45,250 nt of DNA from Leptolinea sp. (GTDB lineage: Bacteria > Chloroflexota > Anaerolineae > Anaerolineales > Anaerolineaceae). The notes under the pieces are model-generated. The model saw nothing but the letters and a program-made list of their open reading frames with translations. It did no database searches and had not been told where the DNA came from. Of this stretch, positions 1 through 7,991 are shown in pieces (position 1 is the first letter of the stretch; every line of letters begins with the position of its first letter). The DNA is taken from positions 1-45,250 of the forward strand of contig JAAZMZ010000014.1 of assembly GCA_012798535.1 (NCBI GenBank), read 5' to 3'. The translations under genes and the position numbers were made by a program.

Positions 1-516
1 GATGAAGAGACAAAAGGACACAGCGACCGGGTCGTCGAGATGGCCGTCAAAATGGCGGTTGAATATGGATATAAAGGTGAAGACCTGGAAAACTTCAGAA
101 ACGGCGCCTTTCTTCACGATATCGGCAAGATGGGCGTGCCGGATGGAATACTCTTGAAACCGGGCACATTGACCGAAGAAGAATGGGTATTGATGCGCAA
201 ACATCCGATCTTTGCCTACCAACTTTTGAAAGAAATACCTTTCCTGAAAAATGCCTATGAGATCCCATATTATCATCATGAACGTTGGAACGGCTCAGGG
301 TATCCGCACGGATTGAAAGGGGAGGATATTCCACTATCCGCCCGTATCTTCGCAGTGGTGGATGTGTGGGACGCGCTTTCTAATGACCGGCCATACCGGA
401 AAGCCTGGAAACCTGAAGAAGTAAAGAAATATATCGAAGACAATAAAGAGATACAATTTGATCCGCAGATTGTCGAGACATTCTTCAAATTGTTCCCGGC
501 CGGTGGTTCGTTCTGA
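1..516 (+). CDS. HD-GYP domain protein, C-terminal part (cut by window edge)
   Basis: The reading frame is open from base 1, so the gene begins outside the window. The visible 171 residues are an HD-GYP domain, the family of cyclic di-GMP phosphodiesterases and related metal-dependent phosphohydrolases. Seen motifs are GHSDRV near the start, the HD pair in FLHDIGKMGVPD, the histidines in YYHHERWNGSGYP (the GYP signature), and DVWDALSNDRPYR near the end. All metal-binding positions I can recognise are present, so it is probably active. In this family the missing N-terminal part usually carries a receiver, GAF or PAS sensor domain; none can be seen here. Cyclic di-GMP as substrate is inferred from the family. 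The next gene starts about 30 bases downstream in the same direction. Confidence 0.9.
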   Translation, partial: DEETKGHSDRVVEMAVKMAVEYGYKGEDLENFRNGAFLHDIGKMGVPDGILLKPGTLTEEEWVLMRKHPIFAYQLLKEIPFLKNAYEIPYYHHERWNGSGYPHGLKGEDIPLSARIFAVVDVWDALSNDRPYRKAWKPEEVKKYIEDNKEIQFDPQIVETFFKLFPAGGSF

Positions 517-546
517 AATCACATTGTCACAGGTGGAATTTCTCAC

Positions 547-768
547 ATGGAATCCGAATACCTCGAAAAAATCTGGGGAGAGATCCTCAGCCGGCGGCCG
601 GCGCGCATCAGGCATATGTTTGATACACTGGACACCTCCAGCCAGCAGGAAGTCATCCGCCATTTGAAACGGATGGTCTCTGAAGAGGGATGGCAGGAAC
701 CGCAGATCGTCAGCGCCAGAGCAGCGCTCTCCGCATTGAAACCGGATCATCCGATCGATCATGACTGA
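547..768 (+). CDS. Small conserved-looking protein of unknown function (73 aa)
   Basis: I do not recognise this protein. It is short, soluble and charged, and is probably helical, with no membrane segment, cysteine motif or signal peptide. The start is supported by an AGGTGGAA ribosome-binding site at about 534-541. Its last codons overlap the next gene by eight bases (ATG of that gene lies inside CATGACTGA), which suggests translational coupling with the GT87-like protein and argues that it is a real gene. It also follows the HD-GYP gene closely, so the three may form one transcript. It contains no Cys or Gly-rich catalytic motif from which to guess a function. Confidence 0.6.
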   Translation: MESEYLEKIWGEILSRRPARIRHMFDTLDTSSQQEVIRHLKRMVSEEGWQEPQIVSARAALSALKPDHPIDHD

Positions 769-1981
769 AATCTCCCATGATCAGGGTGCCCTCAAAAGGT
801 GGGTGCCGATAATCCTGATTAATGTTCTGGTCTTTTTATTACTTACCACAGGCATATTCTATTTAACCCGTGACAATACCCTGGGGACGGATTTTTACAT
901 CTATTACACCGCCGGACGCAATGTAATGGTTAATCATCTGTCTCCGTATGACGAGTCGGTCGGCCGCCTCAGCCAGATGGCTATCCTTAAACATGAAGCC
1001 CAACCATCAGAAGATCAACTCCGCTTCGTCTATCCCCCGTATGGATTGATCCCCGTTCTGCCGCTTTCCGGACTACCATTTCCCTGGGCGCAGGCCGCAT
1101 GGACGGCATTCATTTTATTGACCTTACACTCCATATTGCTGTTCTGTTTTATCGATATACCCCGCTGGATTCCCGCCACCATCTTTCTGAGTTTTCCCTT
1201 CTTCTTCGGTGTGTTGTTGGGAAACCTGAACATGCCGGTTATCAGTATCCTTTTGATTACAGCCGCGCGTCTACCCCGCCTGAAAAGAGAAAACCGTCTG
1301 AAATCCACTATATTAGGAGTGTTGCTGGCCTGGGCAACCGTAAAGCCGCAATTCTCAGGATTTTTCATCCTGTTCTTCATGTTGTTTGCCATAAAGCGCA
1401 GATTCTGGGATTTCGTAATCAGTTTTCTACTGGGTGTGACAGGTTTCCTGCTGGTAAGTTTTTTAATCACCCCGAATTGGATCACACAATGGCTGGAAAT
1501 GATCCGTCGTTACCCGAGTTACACAGGCAGCAGGATGCCCATAACACCGCTTCTCAACCTGCTCTTCCCAGACGGCGGAACCACGAGCTACATCACCGTA
1601 GTATTTCTGGCTGCCGGAGTATTGTTGTGGTATTTCTATCGCTGGTGGAAGGGTGATTTTTCAACGCTGCGGCTTCTGGCACTCGGCGCTTTTATCGTCT
1701 ATATCTTTCATCCCACCGGTGTATCGTATGAGCAGATGATCTTTCTCTTCCCGTTCATCCTGTTTCTCTTTCAGGATTGGAAACGCAGCCCGGGAAGGTC
1801 AATTATCCTGTGGCTTTTACTAGTAGCCAGTTCCTGGTTTTTCTTCTTCCTCAGCCTGTTTCACATCTGGCTGGATGCCGCTTATTACGGCCTGTTCCTG
1901 CTTTATATCATCTGGTTGGCCGTCTTTCTCCTGACACCGGAATCATCTTTGAAACTGAACTCGCCAGAAATACCGGATTAA
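761..1981 (+). CDS. GT87-like (DUF2029) polytopic membrane glycosyltransferase
   Basis: A 406-residue membrane protein with about ten hydrophobic segments. The N-terminal region has a first membrane helix, then an outer loop with TDFYIYYTAGR followed by FVYPPYG around residue 90. This is the arrangement seen in GT-C fold mannosyltransferases of family GT87, where an acidic residue after TM1 is catalytic (here D44 in TDFYIYY). Such enzymes use polyprenyl-phosphate sugars to build cell-surface glycans; the actual donor and acceptor cannot be told. The start ATG lies inside the end of the preceding small gene. A strong inverted repeat follows the stop. It could also be annotated only as a DUF2029 protein. 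Confidence 0.75.
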   Translation: MTEISHDQGALKRWVPIILINVLVFLLLTTGIFYLTRDNTLGTDFYIYYTAGRNVMVNHLSPYDESVGRLSQMAILKHEAQPSEDQLRFVYPPYGLIPVLPLSGLPFPWAQAAWTAFILLTLHSILLFCFIDIPRWIPATIFLSFPFFFGVLLGNLNMPVISILLITAARLPRLKRENRLKSTILGVLLAWATVKPQFSGFFILFFMLFAIKRRFWDFVISFLLGVTGFLLVSFLITPNWITQWLEMIRRYPSYTGSRMPITPLLNLLFPDGGTTSYITVVFLAAGVLLWYFYRWWKGDFSTLRLLALGAFIVYIFHPTGVSYEQMIFLFPFILFLFQDWKRSPGRSIILWLLLVASSWFFFFLSLFHIWLDAAYYGLFLLYIIWLAVFLLTPESSLKLNSPEIPD

Positions 1982-1986
1982 ACGAT

Positions 1987-2012
1987 CAGGCAGACCATCA
2001 CAGGTCTGCCTG
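1987..2012. terminator. Bidirectional hairpin between convergent genes
   Basis: A perfect 10-bp inverted repeat, CAGGCAGACC and GGTCTGCCTG with a six-base loop, lies 5 bases after the GT87 stop and 20 bases after the pnp stop on the other strand. The flanks are AT-rich (aacgat on one side, aaaatat on the other) but there is no long U tract, so termination efficiency is uncertain. Its place between two convergent genes suggests shared terminator use. Confidence 0.7.
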
Positions 2013-2031
2013 AAAATATCTATCCAAAATT

Positions 2032-4263
2032 CTAGCGGTGAGATCTTCCGCGGTCCCGGTCTCCGCCGGAGCGTCCACCGTAGGAACCGCGCCCGCCAGA
2101 GCGGCCACCGCGATCTCCACCGCGGTCGCCGTTCGGTCGGCCTTTGCGGTCGTGTTCGGCGGCTTCTTCAACCGTCCAGCCTTCCAGTACAGCCTGGCGG
2201 GAAAGGCGAATCTTGCCCTGTGGATCGATGCCGGTAACCATGACGGTCAATTCATCGCCCATCTGCACGATATCTTCGACCTTGTTCACCCGTTCGGTAT
2301 CGAGCTGGCTGATATGCACCATGCCATCCACACCGGGCAAAATTTGTACGAACGCGCCGAAATCAGCTATACGCACAACTTTGCCGGTATAGATACGACC
2401 AATCTCAGGGGTTTCTGTCAGGCCTTCGATCCGTTCGCGGGCGATTGCCTCACCTGTTCCATCCACGGCAGCGATATACACCGTTCCGTCGTCATCGATA
2501 TCGATCTTCGTGCCGGTTTCTTCCTGCAGACTGCGAATGTTTTTGCCGCCCGGACCGATGATGGCACCAATCTTATCAACAGGCACCTTGATGACTGTAA
2601 TACGCGGAGCGTGCGGTTTCAATTCTTTCCGGGGTTCGGGGATTACCTCGAGTATCTTCCCCAGAATGAACAGGCGAGCAGTACGCGCCTGTGAAAGCGC
2701 GCTGGCCATGATCTCAGATGTGATACCGGAAATCTTGATATCCATTTGCAGAGCGGTGATGCCCGCTTCGGTTCCGGCCACCTTGAAATCCATATCGCCC
2801 AGATGGTCTTCCAGACCCTGAATATCGGTCAGAATAGTGTAATCATTGCCTTCCTTGATCAAACCCATAGCCACGCCGGCCACCGGGGCTTTGATCGGGA
2901 CGCCGGTATCCATCAGAGCCAGTGTTGAACCGCACACCGAGGCCATGGAGGATGAGCCGTTGGAAGCCATCACTTCTGAGACCAGCCGCAGGGTATAGGG
3001 AAAGGTCTCTTCCGCTGGAATGACCGGAATCAAAGCTCGTTCTGCCAGAGCTCCATGCCCGATCTCACGGCGAGATTGCCCACGCAGCATTTTGACTTCG
3101 CCTGTGGAATACGGCGGGAAATTGTAATGGTGCATGTAGCGTTTGGAATCAACCGGTGAAAGGTTATCCAATTCCTGGGCTTCCTTGGGGGTTCCCAGAG
3201 TAGCCATGGTCAGAACCTGGGTTTCACCGCGGGTGAACAGGCCTGAACCGTGCGCGCGTGGGCTGATGCCCACCTCACACCAGATGGGGCGGATCTCTGT
3301 AAGAGCGCGGCCGTCGGGTCGTTTGCCCTGTTTCAGAATGCGTTCGCGCACCACACGTTTGTAAACTTCTTCAAAGGCTTCTTTATATTTTTTAGCCTTT
3401 TCTTCATCTTCTCCGGCTTCAGCAACCAGGTCAGCATTGATCTTCTCGACCGCTTCATTCAATTCGGCTTTGGTATGCGGAGCATCCAGCGCGGCATGCA
3501 AAGAGGAAGCGATCTTGCCAAAAGCCTCGTTCACAACAGATTCTTCCAGTGGGAAGAGGGGAACTTCCCGTTTGGCTTTGCCGACTTCGGCAGCCATCTG
3601 CAACTGGGTATCCACCAGCGGCTGCAGAGCTTTATGCCCAAAACTCAGGGCTTCCACCATATCCTTTTCGGATACTTCATCAGAACCGCATTCCACCATC
3701 AGGATCGCATCGCGGGTTCCCGCAATTCGCAAATCGAGGTCGGATTTTTCCAACTCGGGATAGGTTGGATTGACAACCAGTTGGCCGTCGATCCGTCCCA
3801 CGCGTACGGCGCCAACCGGCCCGGCCCAGGGGATATCCGAGATCATCAGAGCGGCCGAGGCGGCATTGATGGCCAGCACATCCAGGGGATTTTCGGCATC
3901 GGAAGAAATGGTAAAAAGAATGACCTGTACCTCATTCCGCATGGACTGATTGAACAGAGGGCGCAGCGGCCGGTCGGTAAGGCGCGCCACCAGGATAGCT
4001 TCCTGGCTGGGGCGGCCTTCCCGTCGGAAGAAGGAACCGGGAATCCGCCCGCCGGCATACATACGTTCTTCATATTCGACGGTCAGCGGAAAGAAATCCT
4101 GCCCTTCACGCGGTTCCGCTCCCATGGTGGCAGCGGCGAAGATCACAGAGTCGTCCAATCGTGCGGTGACGGCTCCACCGGCCTGTGCGGCCAACTTGCC
4201 GGTCTCAAAAACGACCGGTTTACCGCCCACATTGGCGGTGAACTGTTTGACATTAGGTGTCAT
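2032..4263 (-). CDS. pnp: Polyribonucleotide nucleotidyltransferase (PNPase)
   Basis: PNPase degrades RNA 3' to 5' using phosphate and also adds tails; it is the core of the bacterial degradosome. The 743 residues follow the standard order: first RNase PH-like domain (1 to about 220), helical linker, second RNase PH domain (about 310-550; [12 protein letters not shown]), KH domain with [17 protein letters not shown] (about 568), and S1 domain with [16 protein letters not shown] (about 635). The last 40 residues are an unusual tail rich in Arg, Gly, Ser and Asp. The start ATG has an AGAAGGA site upstream. It lies downstream of rpsO with a hairpin between, the same order as in E. coli, where PNPase controls its own mRNA. 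Confidence 0.97.
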   Translation of the reverse strand: MTPNVKQFTANVGGKPVVFETGKLAAQAGGAVTARLDDSVIFAAATMGAEPREGQDFFPLTVEYEERMYAGGRIPGSFFRREGRPSQEAILVARLTDRPLRPLFNQSMRNEVQVILFTISSDAENPLDVLAINAASAALMISDIPWAGPVGAVRVGRIDGQLVVNPTYPELEKSDLDLRIAGTRDAILMVECGSDEVSEKDMVEALSFGHKALQPLVDTQLQMAAEVGKAKREVPLFPLEESVVNEAFGKIASSLHAALDAPHTKAELNEAVEKINADLVAEAGEDEEKAKKYKEAFEEVYKRVVRERILKQGKRPDGRALTEIRPIWCEVGISPRAHGSGLFTRGETQVLTMATLGTPKEAQELDNLSPVDSKRYMHHYNFPPYSTGEVKMLRGQSRREIGHGALAERALIPVIPAEETFPYTLRLVSEVMASNGSSSMASVCGSTLALMDTGVPIKAPVAGVAMGLIKEGNDYTILTDIQGLEDHLGDMDFKVAGTEAGITALQMDIKISGITSEIMASALSQARTARLFILGKILEVIPEPRKELKPHAPRITVIKVPVDKIGAIIGPGGKNIRSLQEETGTKIDIDDDGTVYIAAVDGTGEAIARERIEGLTETPEIGRIYTGKVVRIADFGAFVQILPGVDGMVHISQLDTERVNKVEDIVQMGDELTVMVTGIDPQGKIRLSRQAVLEGWTVEEAAEHDRKGRPNGDRGGDRGGRSGGRGSYGGRSGGDRDRGRSHR

Positions 4264-4361
4264 TTTCTATCCTTCTCCCGCCTGTTAGGGACTGAAAGCC
4301 GGGGAGGACATAGTCCTCAACGAATTTCAATTCCCAACTGACGGGCCAAAAAAGTTATTAA

Positions 4362-4401
4362 GAGAGCAGGCGTTGGCTTTCTGATCCACTTGCCTGCTCT
4401 C
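4362..4401 (-). terminator. Hairpin between rpsO and pnp (terminator or processing site)
   Basis: On the coding strand, GAGAGCAGGC and GCCTGCTCTC form a perfect 10-bp stem with a 20-base loop, starting 9 bases after the rpsO stop. It is followed by TTAATAACTTTTTT, a T run that starts eight bases after the stem. It could be a weak terminator that lets part of the transcripts into pnp, or a double-stranded site for RNase III as in the E. coli rpsO-pnp mRNA. The stem is seen; the role is inferred. Confidence 0.65.
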
Positions 4402-4410
4402 ACGTTCACG

Positions 4411-4680
4411 CTACTTCTGACGGATATTCAATTTTTCGGTGATGGCTACGTATCGGTTATAGTCTTTGCGGCGCAGATACGCCAGCAAGCGACGACGATG
4501 ACCGACCATTTTCAACAATCCGCGTCGTGAGGAATGATCCTGCTTGTTACCGCGCAGGTGCTCGGTAAGCTGTGTGATGCGTTTCGATAAGATCGCAATC
4601 TGCACTTCAGCCGAGCCAGTATCACCATCATGCTGGTGAAACTTTTCGATAAGTTGGGTCTTTTCTTCTTTTGTAATCAT
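4411..4680 (-). CDS. rpsO: Small ribosomal subunit protein uS15
   Basis: 89 residues, the normal length for S15, which binds the central domain of 16S rRNA and forms bridge B4 to the large subunit. Family signatures seen are [11 protein letters not shown] near residue 20, [15 protein letters not shown] in the centre and the C-terminal [10 protein letters not shown]. The start is ATG, with GAAGGAG about 13-19 bases upstream, a slightly long spacing. It has its own extended -10 promoter about 90 bases upstream, and the leader of about 80 bases could hold an S15 autoregulatory structure, which I could not define. Confidence 0.97.
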   Translation of the reverse strand: MITKEEKTQLIEKFHQHDGDTGSAEVQIAILSKRITQLTEHLRGNKQDHSSRRGLLKMVGHRRRLLAYLRRKDYNRYVAITEKLNIRQK

Positions 4681-4766
4681 TTGACTTCTGCAACTCCTTC
4701 AGATTTTCAGCAGGTCTCCAGATTCACAGTCCTTTCGAACCACAAATCGGACCAGTCAGGAAATGC

Positions 4767-4775
4767 ATTATACCA
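4767..4775 (-). promoter_or_regulatory. Extended -10 promoter for rpsO
   Basis: On the minus strand the sequence reads TGGTATAAT, a consensus -10 hexamer with the TGn extension. No good -35 box is visible at 16-18 bases upstream, as expected for extended -10 promoters. A start of transcription near 4760 would give rpsO a leader of about 80 bases. The hexamer overlaps nothing coding: the upstream AlkD-like gene ends at 4780. Confidence 0.65.
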
Positions 4776-4779
4776 GATT

Positions 4780-5604
4780 TTATGCAGTCGTTTCACGACC
4801 GTCCGTCTGTTCTTGAATGACCTTGCGCAGGTTGGCCTGACTTTCGGACGGGAAATCAGGCAGACACTTCCGGATCAAACGCGCCAGAATCGGATTACGA
4901 GATCGGTTATAGCATTGCCGTAGGAAGAAAATGGTTTCCACCGGTGAACGGCGTGCCAGAGCAGAGACCAATAATCCAAGATCATTCAGGGTGGATCGGT
5001 TGGCCGCCTGAATTGGTCCGGTCAGCAGGCGGTACACAACCGGCAAATTCTCAAAATCCCGGTCGGCGATCACTCCCTGCAGAGCGCGAAATCCGATCAA
5101 TTGCTGTGCCAGTGTTTCTGAATTCACCCAGCGTTCCACCAGGTCAAACCAGACCTGGAGATTGGCCTCACGTAATTGCACACCGCTTCTCTCTAATAAA
5201 GCTTCCTGCACCAGCGGATTTTCGCGCGGTACGCAGTAATTAACTAAAAGATCGGCAGCCGCGTCCGGATCTCCGCGAGCCGCCATACCGATCAACGATG
5301 CGGCCAGCAGACGGGGTTCAAGAGAATTCTCTTTCCACAACTCCTGCGCCAAATCAAGCGCGGCTGTGGGAGCCTCTTCCGCCGGTTTCTGTAGAGATTG
5401 CTCTACAGCCTTCAGAAATATCGGCGGCACTCCATATCGCGGGATCAACGGCGCCGGGCGCGCCAGATTACCGGGACGGGTGACCCGGTCGGCATAGAAT
5501 TCCAACCGGTCTATCAATAGACGTTTGAATTCTTCCGGTTGCAGAAAACGCACGGCCAGTTCATCAGCCAATTTTTTTAGGCGGGATAACTCAACAGCCG
5601 TCAT
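4780..5604 (-). CDS. AlkD-like HEAT-repeat protein
   Basis: A 274-residue soluble protein made of helical repeats. The stretch LDLAQELWKENSLEPRLLA (about 85-103) resembles the conserved region of the DNA alkylation repair (AlkD/AlkC) superfamily, where HEAT-like repeats grip DNA; LGLLVSALARRSPVETIFFL near residue 215 could match the later region where AlkD proteins have a W-x-LR motif. The usual tryptophan and catalytic aspartate pattern is not clear, so glycosylase activity is doubtful. It could simply be a HEAT-repeat scaffold. The start lies two bases after the proS stop, so it is probably translated from the proS transcript. Confidence 0.55.
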   Translation of the reverse strand: MTAVELSRLKKLADELAVRFLQPEEFKRLLIDRLEFYADRVTRPGNLARPAPLIPRYGVPPIFLKAVEQSLQKPAEEAPTAALDLAQELWKENSLEPRLLAASLIGMAARGDPDAAADLLVNYCVPRENPLVQEALLERSGVQLREANLQVWFDLVERWVNSETLAQQLIGFRALQGVIADRDFENLPVVYRLLTGPIQAANRSTLNDLGLLVSALARRSPVETIFFLRQCYNRSRNPILARLIRKCLPDFPSESQANLRKVIQEQTDGRETTA

Positions 5605-5606
5605 TC

Positions 5607-7040
5607 TTAATAAGCGCGAGAGAAATACACCTTTTCACTAGCCGGTTTGCCGCAAACGATACATTTTCCATGACCGCCTTCCTGATCCAGCGGGATATTG
5701 CGGGTGGTGGCTTTGGTATCTTCTTTGACCTTTGCTTCACAGGCGGCATCTTCACACCACCAGGAATACACCCAGCCATTTTGCAGGGCTTCCTTCATTT
5801 CATCATAAGATTTGGGATCATAAATATGATCCTGGCGGAATTTCACAGCTTTCTCGAAGATCCCGGTCTGGATCTGATCTAGCATATCGCCGACAGTTCT
5901 GGCAGCCCCGGATTGGGGTACAAAAGTCTTCCCGTCCCGTCCCGGAATATCGCGGCGGGCCATGGCGAAGGTGCCTTTTTCCACATCTTTTGGCCCAACT
6001 TCAATCCGCAGCGGTACACCCCGTAATTCCCAGTCGTTGAATTTGAAACCGGGAGTTACTTCTGTTCTGTCATCGATCTTCAATCGAAAGGCGGAAAGTT
6101 CAGCCTGCAGCTTCTCGACAACCGGCATGACAGCCGCGCGTTCAGTGTCATTCTTGTAAATAGGGATCAGCACCACCTGATAAGGAGCCAGCCGCGGCGG
6201 CAGTACCAGTCCCTGATCATCGCCATGTGCCATGATAATCGCGCCGACAAAACGGGTTGAAAGGCCCCACGATGTTGTCCAGACATGCTGAAGCTGGTTG
6301 TTAAGATCCAGGTATTGAATATCAAAGGCTCTGGCAAAATTTTGCCCCAGGAAATGGGAGGTTCCCGCCTGTAAAGCGCGGGTGTCTCCCATCATTGCCT
6401 CGATACTGTAAGTCTCCACAGCACCAGCGAAACGTTCGGTGACACTCTTGCGTCCGCGTATTACCGGAACGGCAGCTTCTTTTTCAGCGAAGTCGGCATA
6501 CACATCCAACATACGCAGGGTTTCTTCTTCCGCCTCCTTTTGAGTGGCGTGGGCAGTGTGTCCTTCCTGCCAGTAAAATTCCAAAGTGCGCAGGAATAGC
6601 CGGGTGCGCATCTCCCAGCGCACCACATTGGCCCACTGGTTGATCAACACCGGCAGGTCGCGGTACGATTTGATCCATTTGGAATACATATACCCGATGA
6701 CCGTTTCCGAAGTCGGTCGGATCACCAGAGGTTCTTCCAGTTCCTGCCCTCCCCCGATGGTCACAATGGCCAGCTCGGGCGCGAATCCTTCCACGTGTTC
6801 TTTTTCTTTTTCCAAAAAGGATTTTGGAATCAACAGCGGAAATGCCGCGTTGACATGCCCGGTCTCTTTAAAGCGTTTATCCAGGGCGGCCTGCATATTC
6901 TCCCAGAGTGCCCATCCATACGGGCGCACAACCATGCAGCCGCGCACCGGGGCGTAATCGGCCATTTCAGCCCGTTGGATTAACGTGTTGTACCATTCAG
7001 AATAGTTTTCACTGCGGGTGGGTAATTTTTCTTCAGCCAT
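5607..7040 (-). CDS. proS: Prolyl-tRNA synthetase, short (archaeal/eukaryote-like) type
   Basis: Charges tRNA-Pro with proline. At 477 residues, without the inserted editing domain of the long bacterial type, this is the short form also found in archaea, Thermus and many Chloroflexota. Class II signatures seen: RPTSETVIGYMYSKWI near 107 (motif 2 region begins shortly after with WANVVRWEMRTRLFLRTLEFYWQEGH split across 138-163) and GVPLRIEVGPKDVE near 340, in the anticodon-binding domain. The C-terminal domain ends in Tyr and has four cysteines (WCEDAACEA and KCIVCG) able to bind zinc. It lies between the LOG gene (15 bases upstream) and the AlkD-like gene (2 bases downstream). Confidence 0.95.
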   Translation of the reverse strand: MAEEKLPTRSENYSEWYNTLIQRAEMADYAPVRGCMVVRPYGWALWENMQAALDKRFKETGHVNAAFPLLIPKSFLEKEKEHVEGFAPELAIVTIGGGQELEEPLVIRPTSETVIGYMYSKWIKSYRDLPVLINQWANVVRWEMRTRLFLRTLEFYWQEGHTAHATQKEAEEETLRMLDVYADFAEKEAAVPVIRGRKSVTERFAGAVETYSIEAMMGDTRALQAGTSHFLGQNFARAFDIQYLDLNNQLQHVWTTSWGLSTRFVGAIIMAHGDDQGLVLPPRLAPYQVVLIPIYKNDTERAAVMPVVEKLQAELSAFRLKIDDRTEVTPGFKFNDWELRGVPLRIEVGPKDVEKGTFAMARRDIPGRDGKTFVPQSGAARTVGDMLDQIQTGIFEKAVKFRQDHIYDPKSYDEMKEALQNGWVYSWWCEDAACEAKVKEDTKATTRNIPLDQEGGHGKCIVCGKPASEKVYFSRAY

Positions 7041-7055
7041 TGTTTACCATTTCAA

Positions 7056-7598
7056 TCATTTGAAATTAACACTGCCAATTAATCGCAGTGCTGAATGCAC
7101 ATCAGGAGTAAAAGTGATCAGATCTCGGTCGTGAGCAGCGATATAGTCCTTCTGCGTGAGCAGCAAGGTTTCAAAGGTCTTCTTCCAACCATCGCCTACC
7201 AGAATAAGCGGTTTGGCGGGAATGGCATGGATCAATACCTGGTTCCAGAGTATGGTGATCTCTGCCAGCGTTCCTACTCCACCCGGCAGTGCAATGGCCG
7301 CGTCGCAGCGATTGACCAGATTCATCAATCGGTCAAACAGGGTTACAAAGCGCCACTCTTCTTTGACCCAGGGATTAGGTTTGGTTGGCCGGAATGATTC
7401 GATTTCATCACAGGTCACACCAATGACATGCCCGCCGGCTTCGGCAGCACCTTTAGAAGCCGCCTCCATTATGCCGATGTATCCGCCGGTCATCACCACA
7501 TGCCCGGCTTTCGCCAGCCCGGCTCCCAGCGTAAGAGCCTGCATGTAGCTGCCGTCATCAGGGCGGGCGTTTGCGCCACCGAAAACCGCAATTTTCAT
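7056..7598 (-). CDS. LOG-family (lysine decarboxylase-like) nucleotide phosphoribohydrolase
   Basis: 180 residues with a Rossmann-like fold. The family hallmark PGGVGTLAE is at about 104-112, and GGYIGIMEAASKGA near residue 38 matches the nucleotide-binding loop. LOG proteins cleave nucleoside 5'-monophosphates such as AMP or cytokinin ribotides to base and ribose 5-phosphate; many bacterial members were wrongly called lysine decarboxylases. The physiological substrate is unknown. Its ATG overlaps the stop of the upstream MazG-like gene (ATGA), so these two nucleotide-handling enzymes are translationally coupled. Confidence 0.85.
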   Translation of the reverse strand: MKIAVFGGANARPDDGSYMQALTLGAGLAKAGHVVMTGGYIGIMEAASKGAAEAGGHVIGVTCDEIESFRPTKPNPWVKEEWRFVTLFDRLMNLVNRCDAAIALPGGVGTLAEITILWNQVLIHAIPAKPLILVGDGWKKTFETLLLTQKDYIAAHDRDLITFTPDVHSALRLIGSVNFK

Positions 7599-7927
7599 CT
7601 TCGATCCGCTTTCTTTTCCGCGGATTGTTTATCCCACTCACGGTTGTAATTCACGGTCAGTTTCGCCAGAATGGCCTGTTCCAGGTCGATATAATTCAAA
7701 CGTGCCAGTTGCAGCAGATACAACGCGACATCCGCCAGTTCGCCGGATAGTTCCTCCCGGCTGGCGGTCTGTTCCTTCCACTGATAATGCTCCAGAATCT
7801 CCGCGACTTCCAGTGAAAGCGATATGGCAATATTTCGCGGGGTCTGCCGGCGCGGACTGTCCACGTTATACCAGCCTTTTGCCCTTACAAAATCATCCAT
7901 GGCCTGAGAGAGCTCACTCAGGTGCAT
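7595..7927 (-). CDS. MazG-like nucleotide pyrophosphohydrolase
   Basis: A 110-residue all-alpha NTP pyrophosphatase. The metal-binding pattern is complete: E-x-x-E in LSLEVAEILEHYQW and E-x-x-D in ELADVALYLLQLA, as in MazG/dCTP pyrophosphatase (XTP3TPA-like) proteins that remove non-canonical or excess NTPs. I start it at MHLSELSQAMDD because GGAGG lies just upstream of this ATG and because the promoter -10 is only about 30 bases further; a longer reading from 7972 would run into the promoter. It is first in the operon with LOG, proS and the AlkD-like gene. Confidence 0.85.
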   Translation of the reverse strand: MHLSELSQAMDDFVRAKGWYNVDSPRRQTPRNIAISLSLEVAEILEHYQWKEQTASREELSGELADVALYLLQLARLNYIDLEQAILAKLTVNYNREWDKQSAEKKADRR

Positions 7928-7957
7928 ACATCCTCCAACACTAATTTGAATTGGCAT

Positions 7958-7985
7958 ATTATACCTGCTCAAGCCTTATCGTCAG
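7958..7985 (-). promoter_or_regulatory. Promoter of the MazG-like/LOG/proS/AlkD-like operon
   Basis: On the minus strand, CTGACG (-35, 7980-7985) and TATAAT (-10, 7958-7963) are separated by 16 bases. Expected transcription start is near 7951, giving a leader of about 24 bases that contains GGAGG. The -35 box lies before the end of the upstream AlgJ-like gene's... intergenic space, 7 to 12 bases upstream edge near its 3' end at 7992. Confidence 0.65.
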
Positions 7986-7991
7986 GTTTTA

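Noticed and set aside
3250..4341. Long open frame (363 codons) opposite pnp on the plus strand
   Set aside because: It is fully antisense to the conserved pnp coding sequence, has no family signature and reads like a mirror of codon use in pnp.
4722..4745. T-arm-like GTTCGAAA sequence, possible tRNA
   Set aside because: No acceptor stem, anticodon arm or CCA-side pairing fits within the 99-base gap.
7056..7927. MazG-like plus LOG pair as a toxin-antitoxin or defence module
   Set aside because: Both are housekeeping nucleotide enzymes, the operon continues into proS, and no toxin fold, repeat or mobile marker is near.
7928..7972. 15-residue longer start of the MazG-like protein
   Set aside because: The extension crosses the promoter -10 and would begin upstream of the predicted transcription start.
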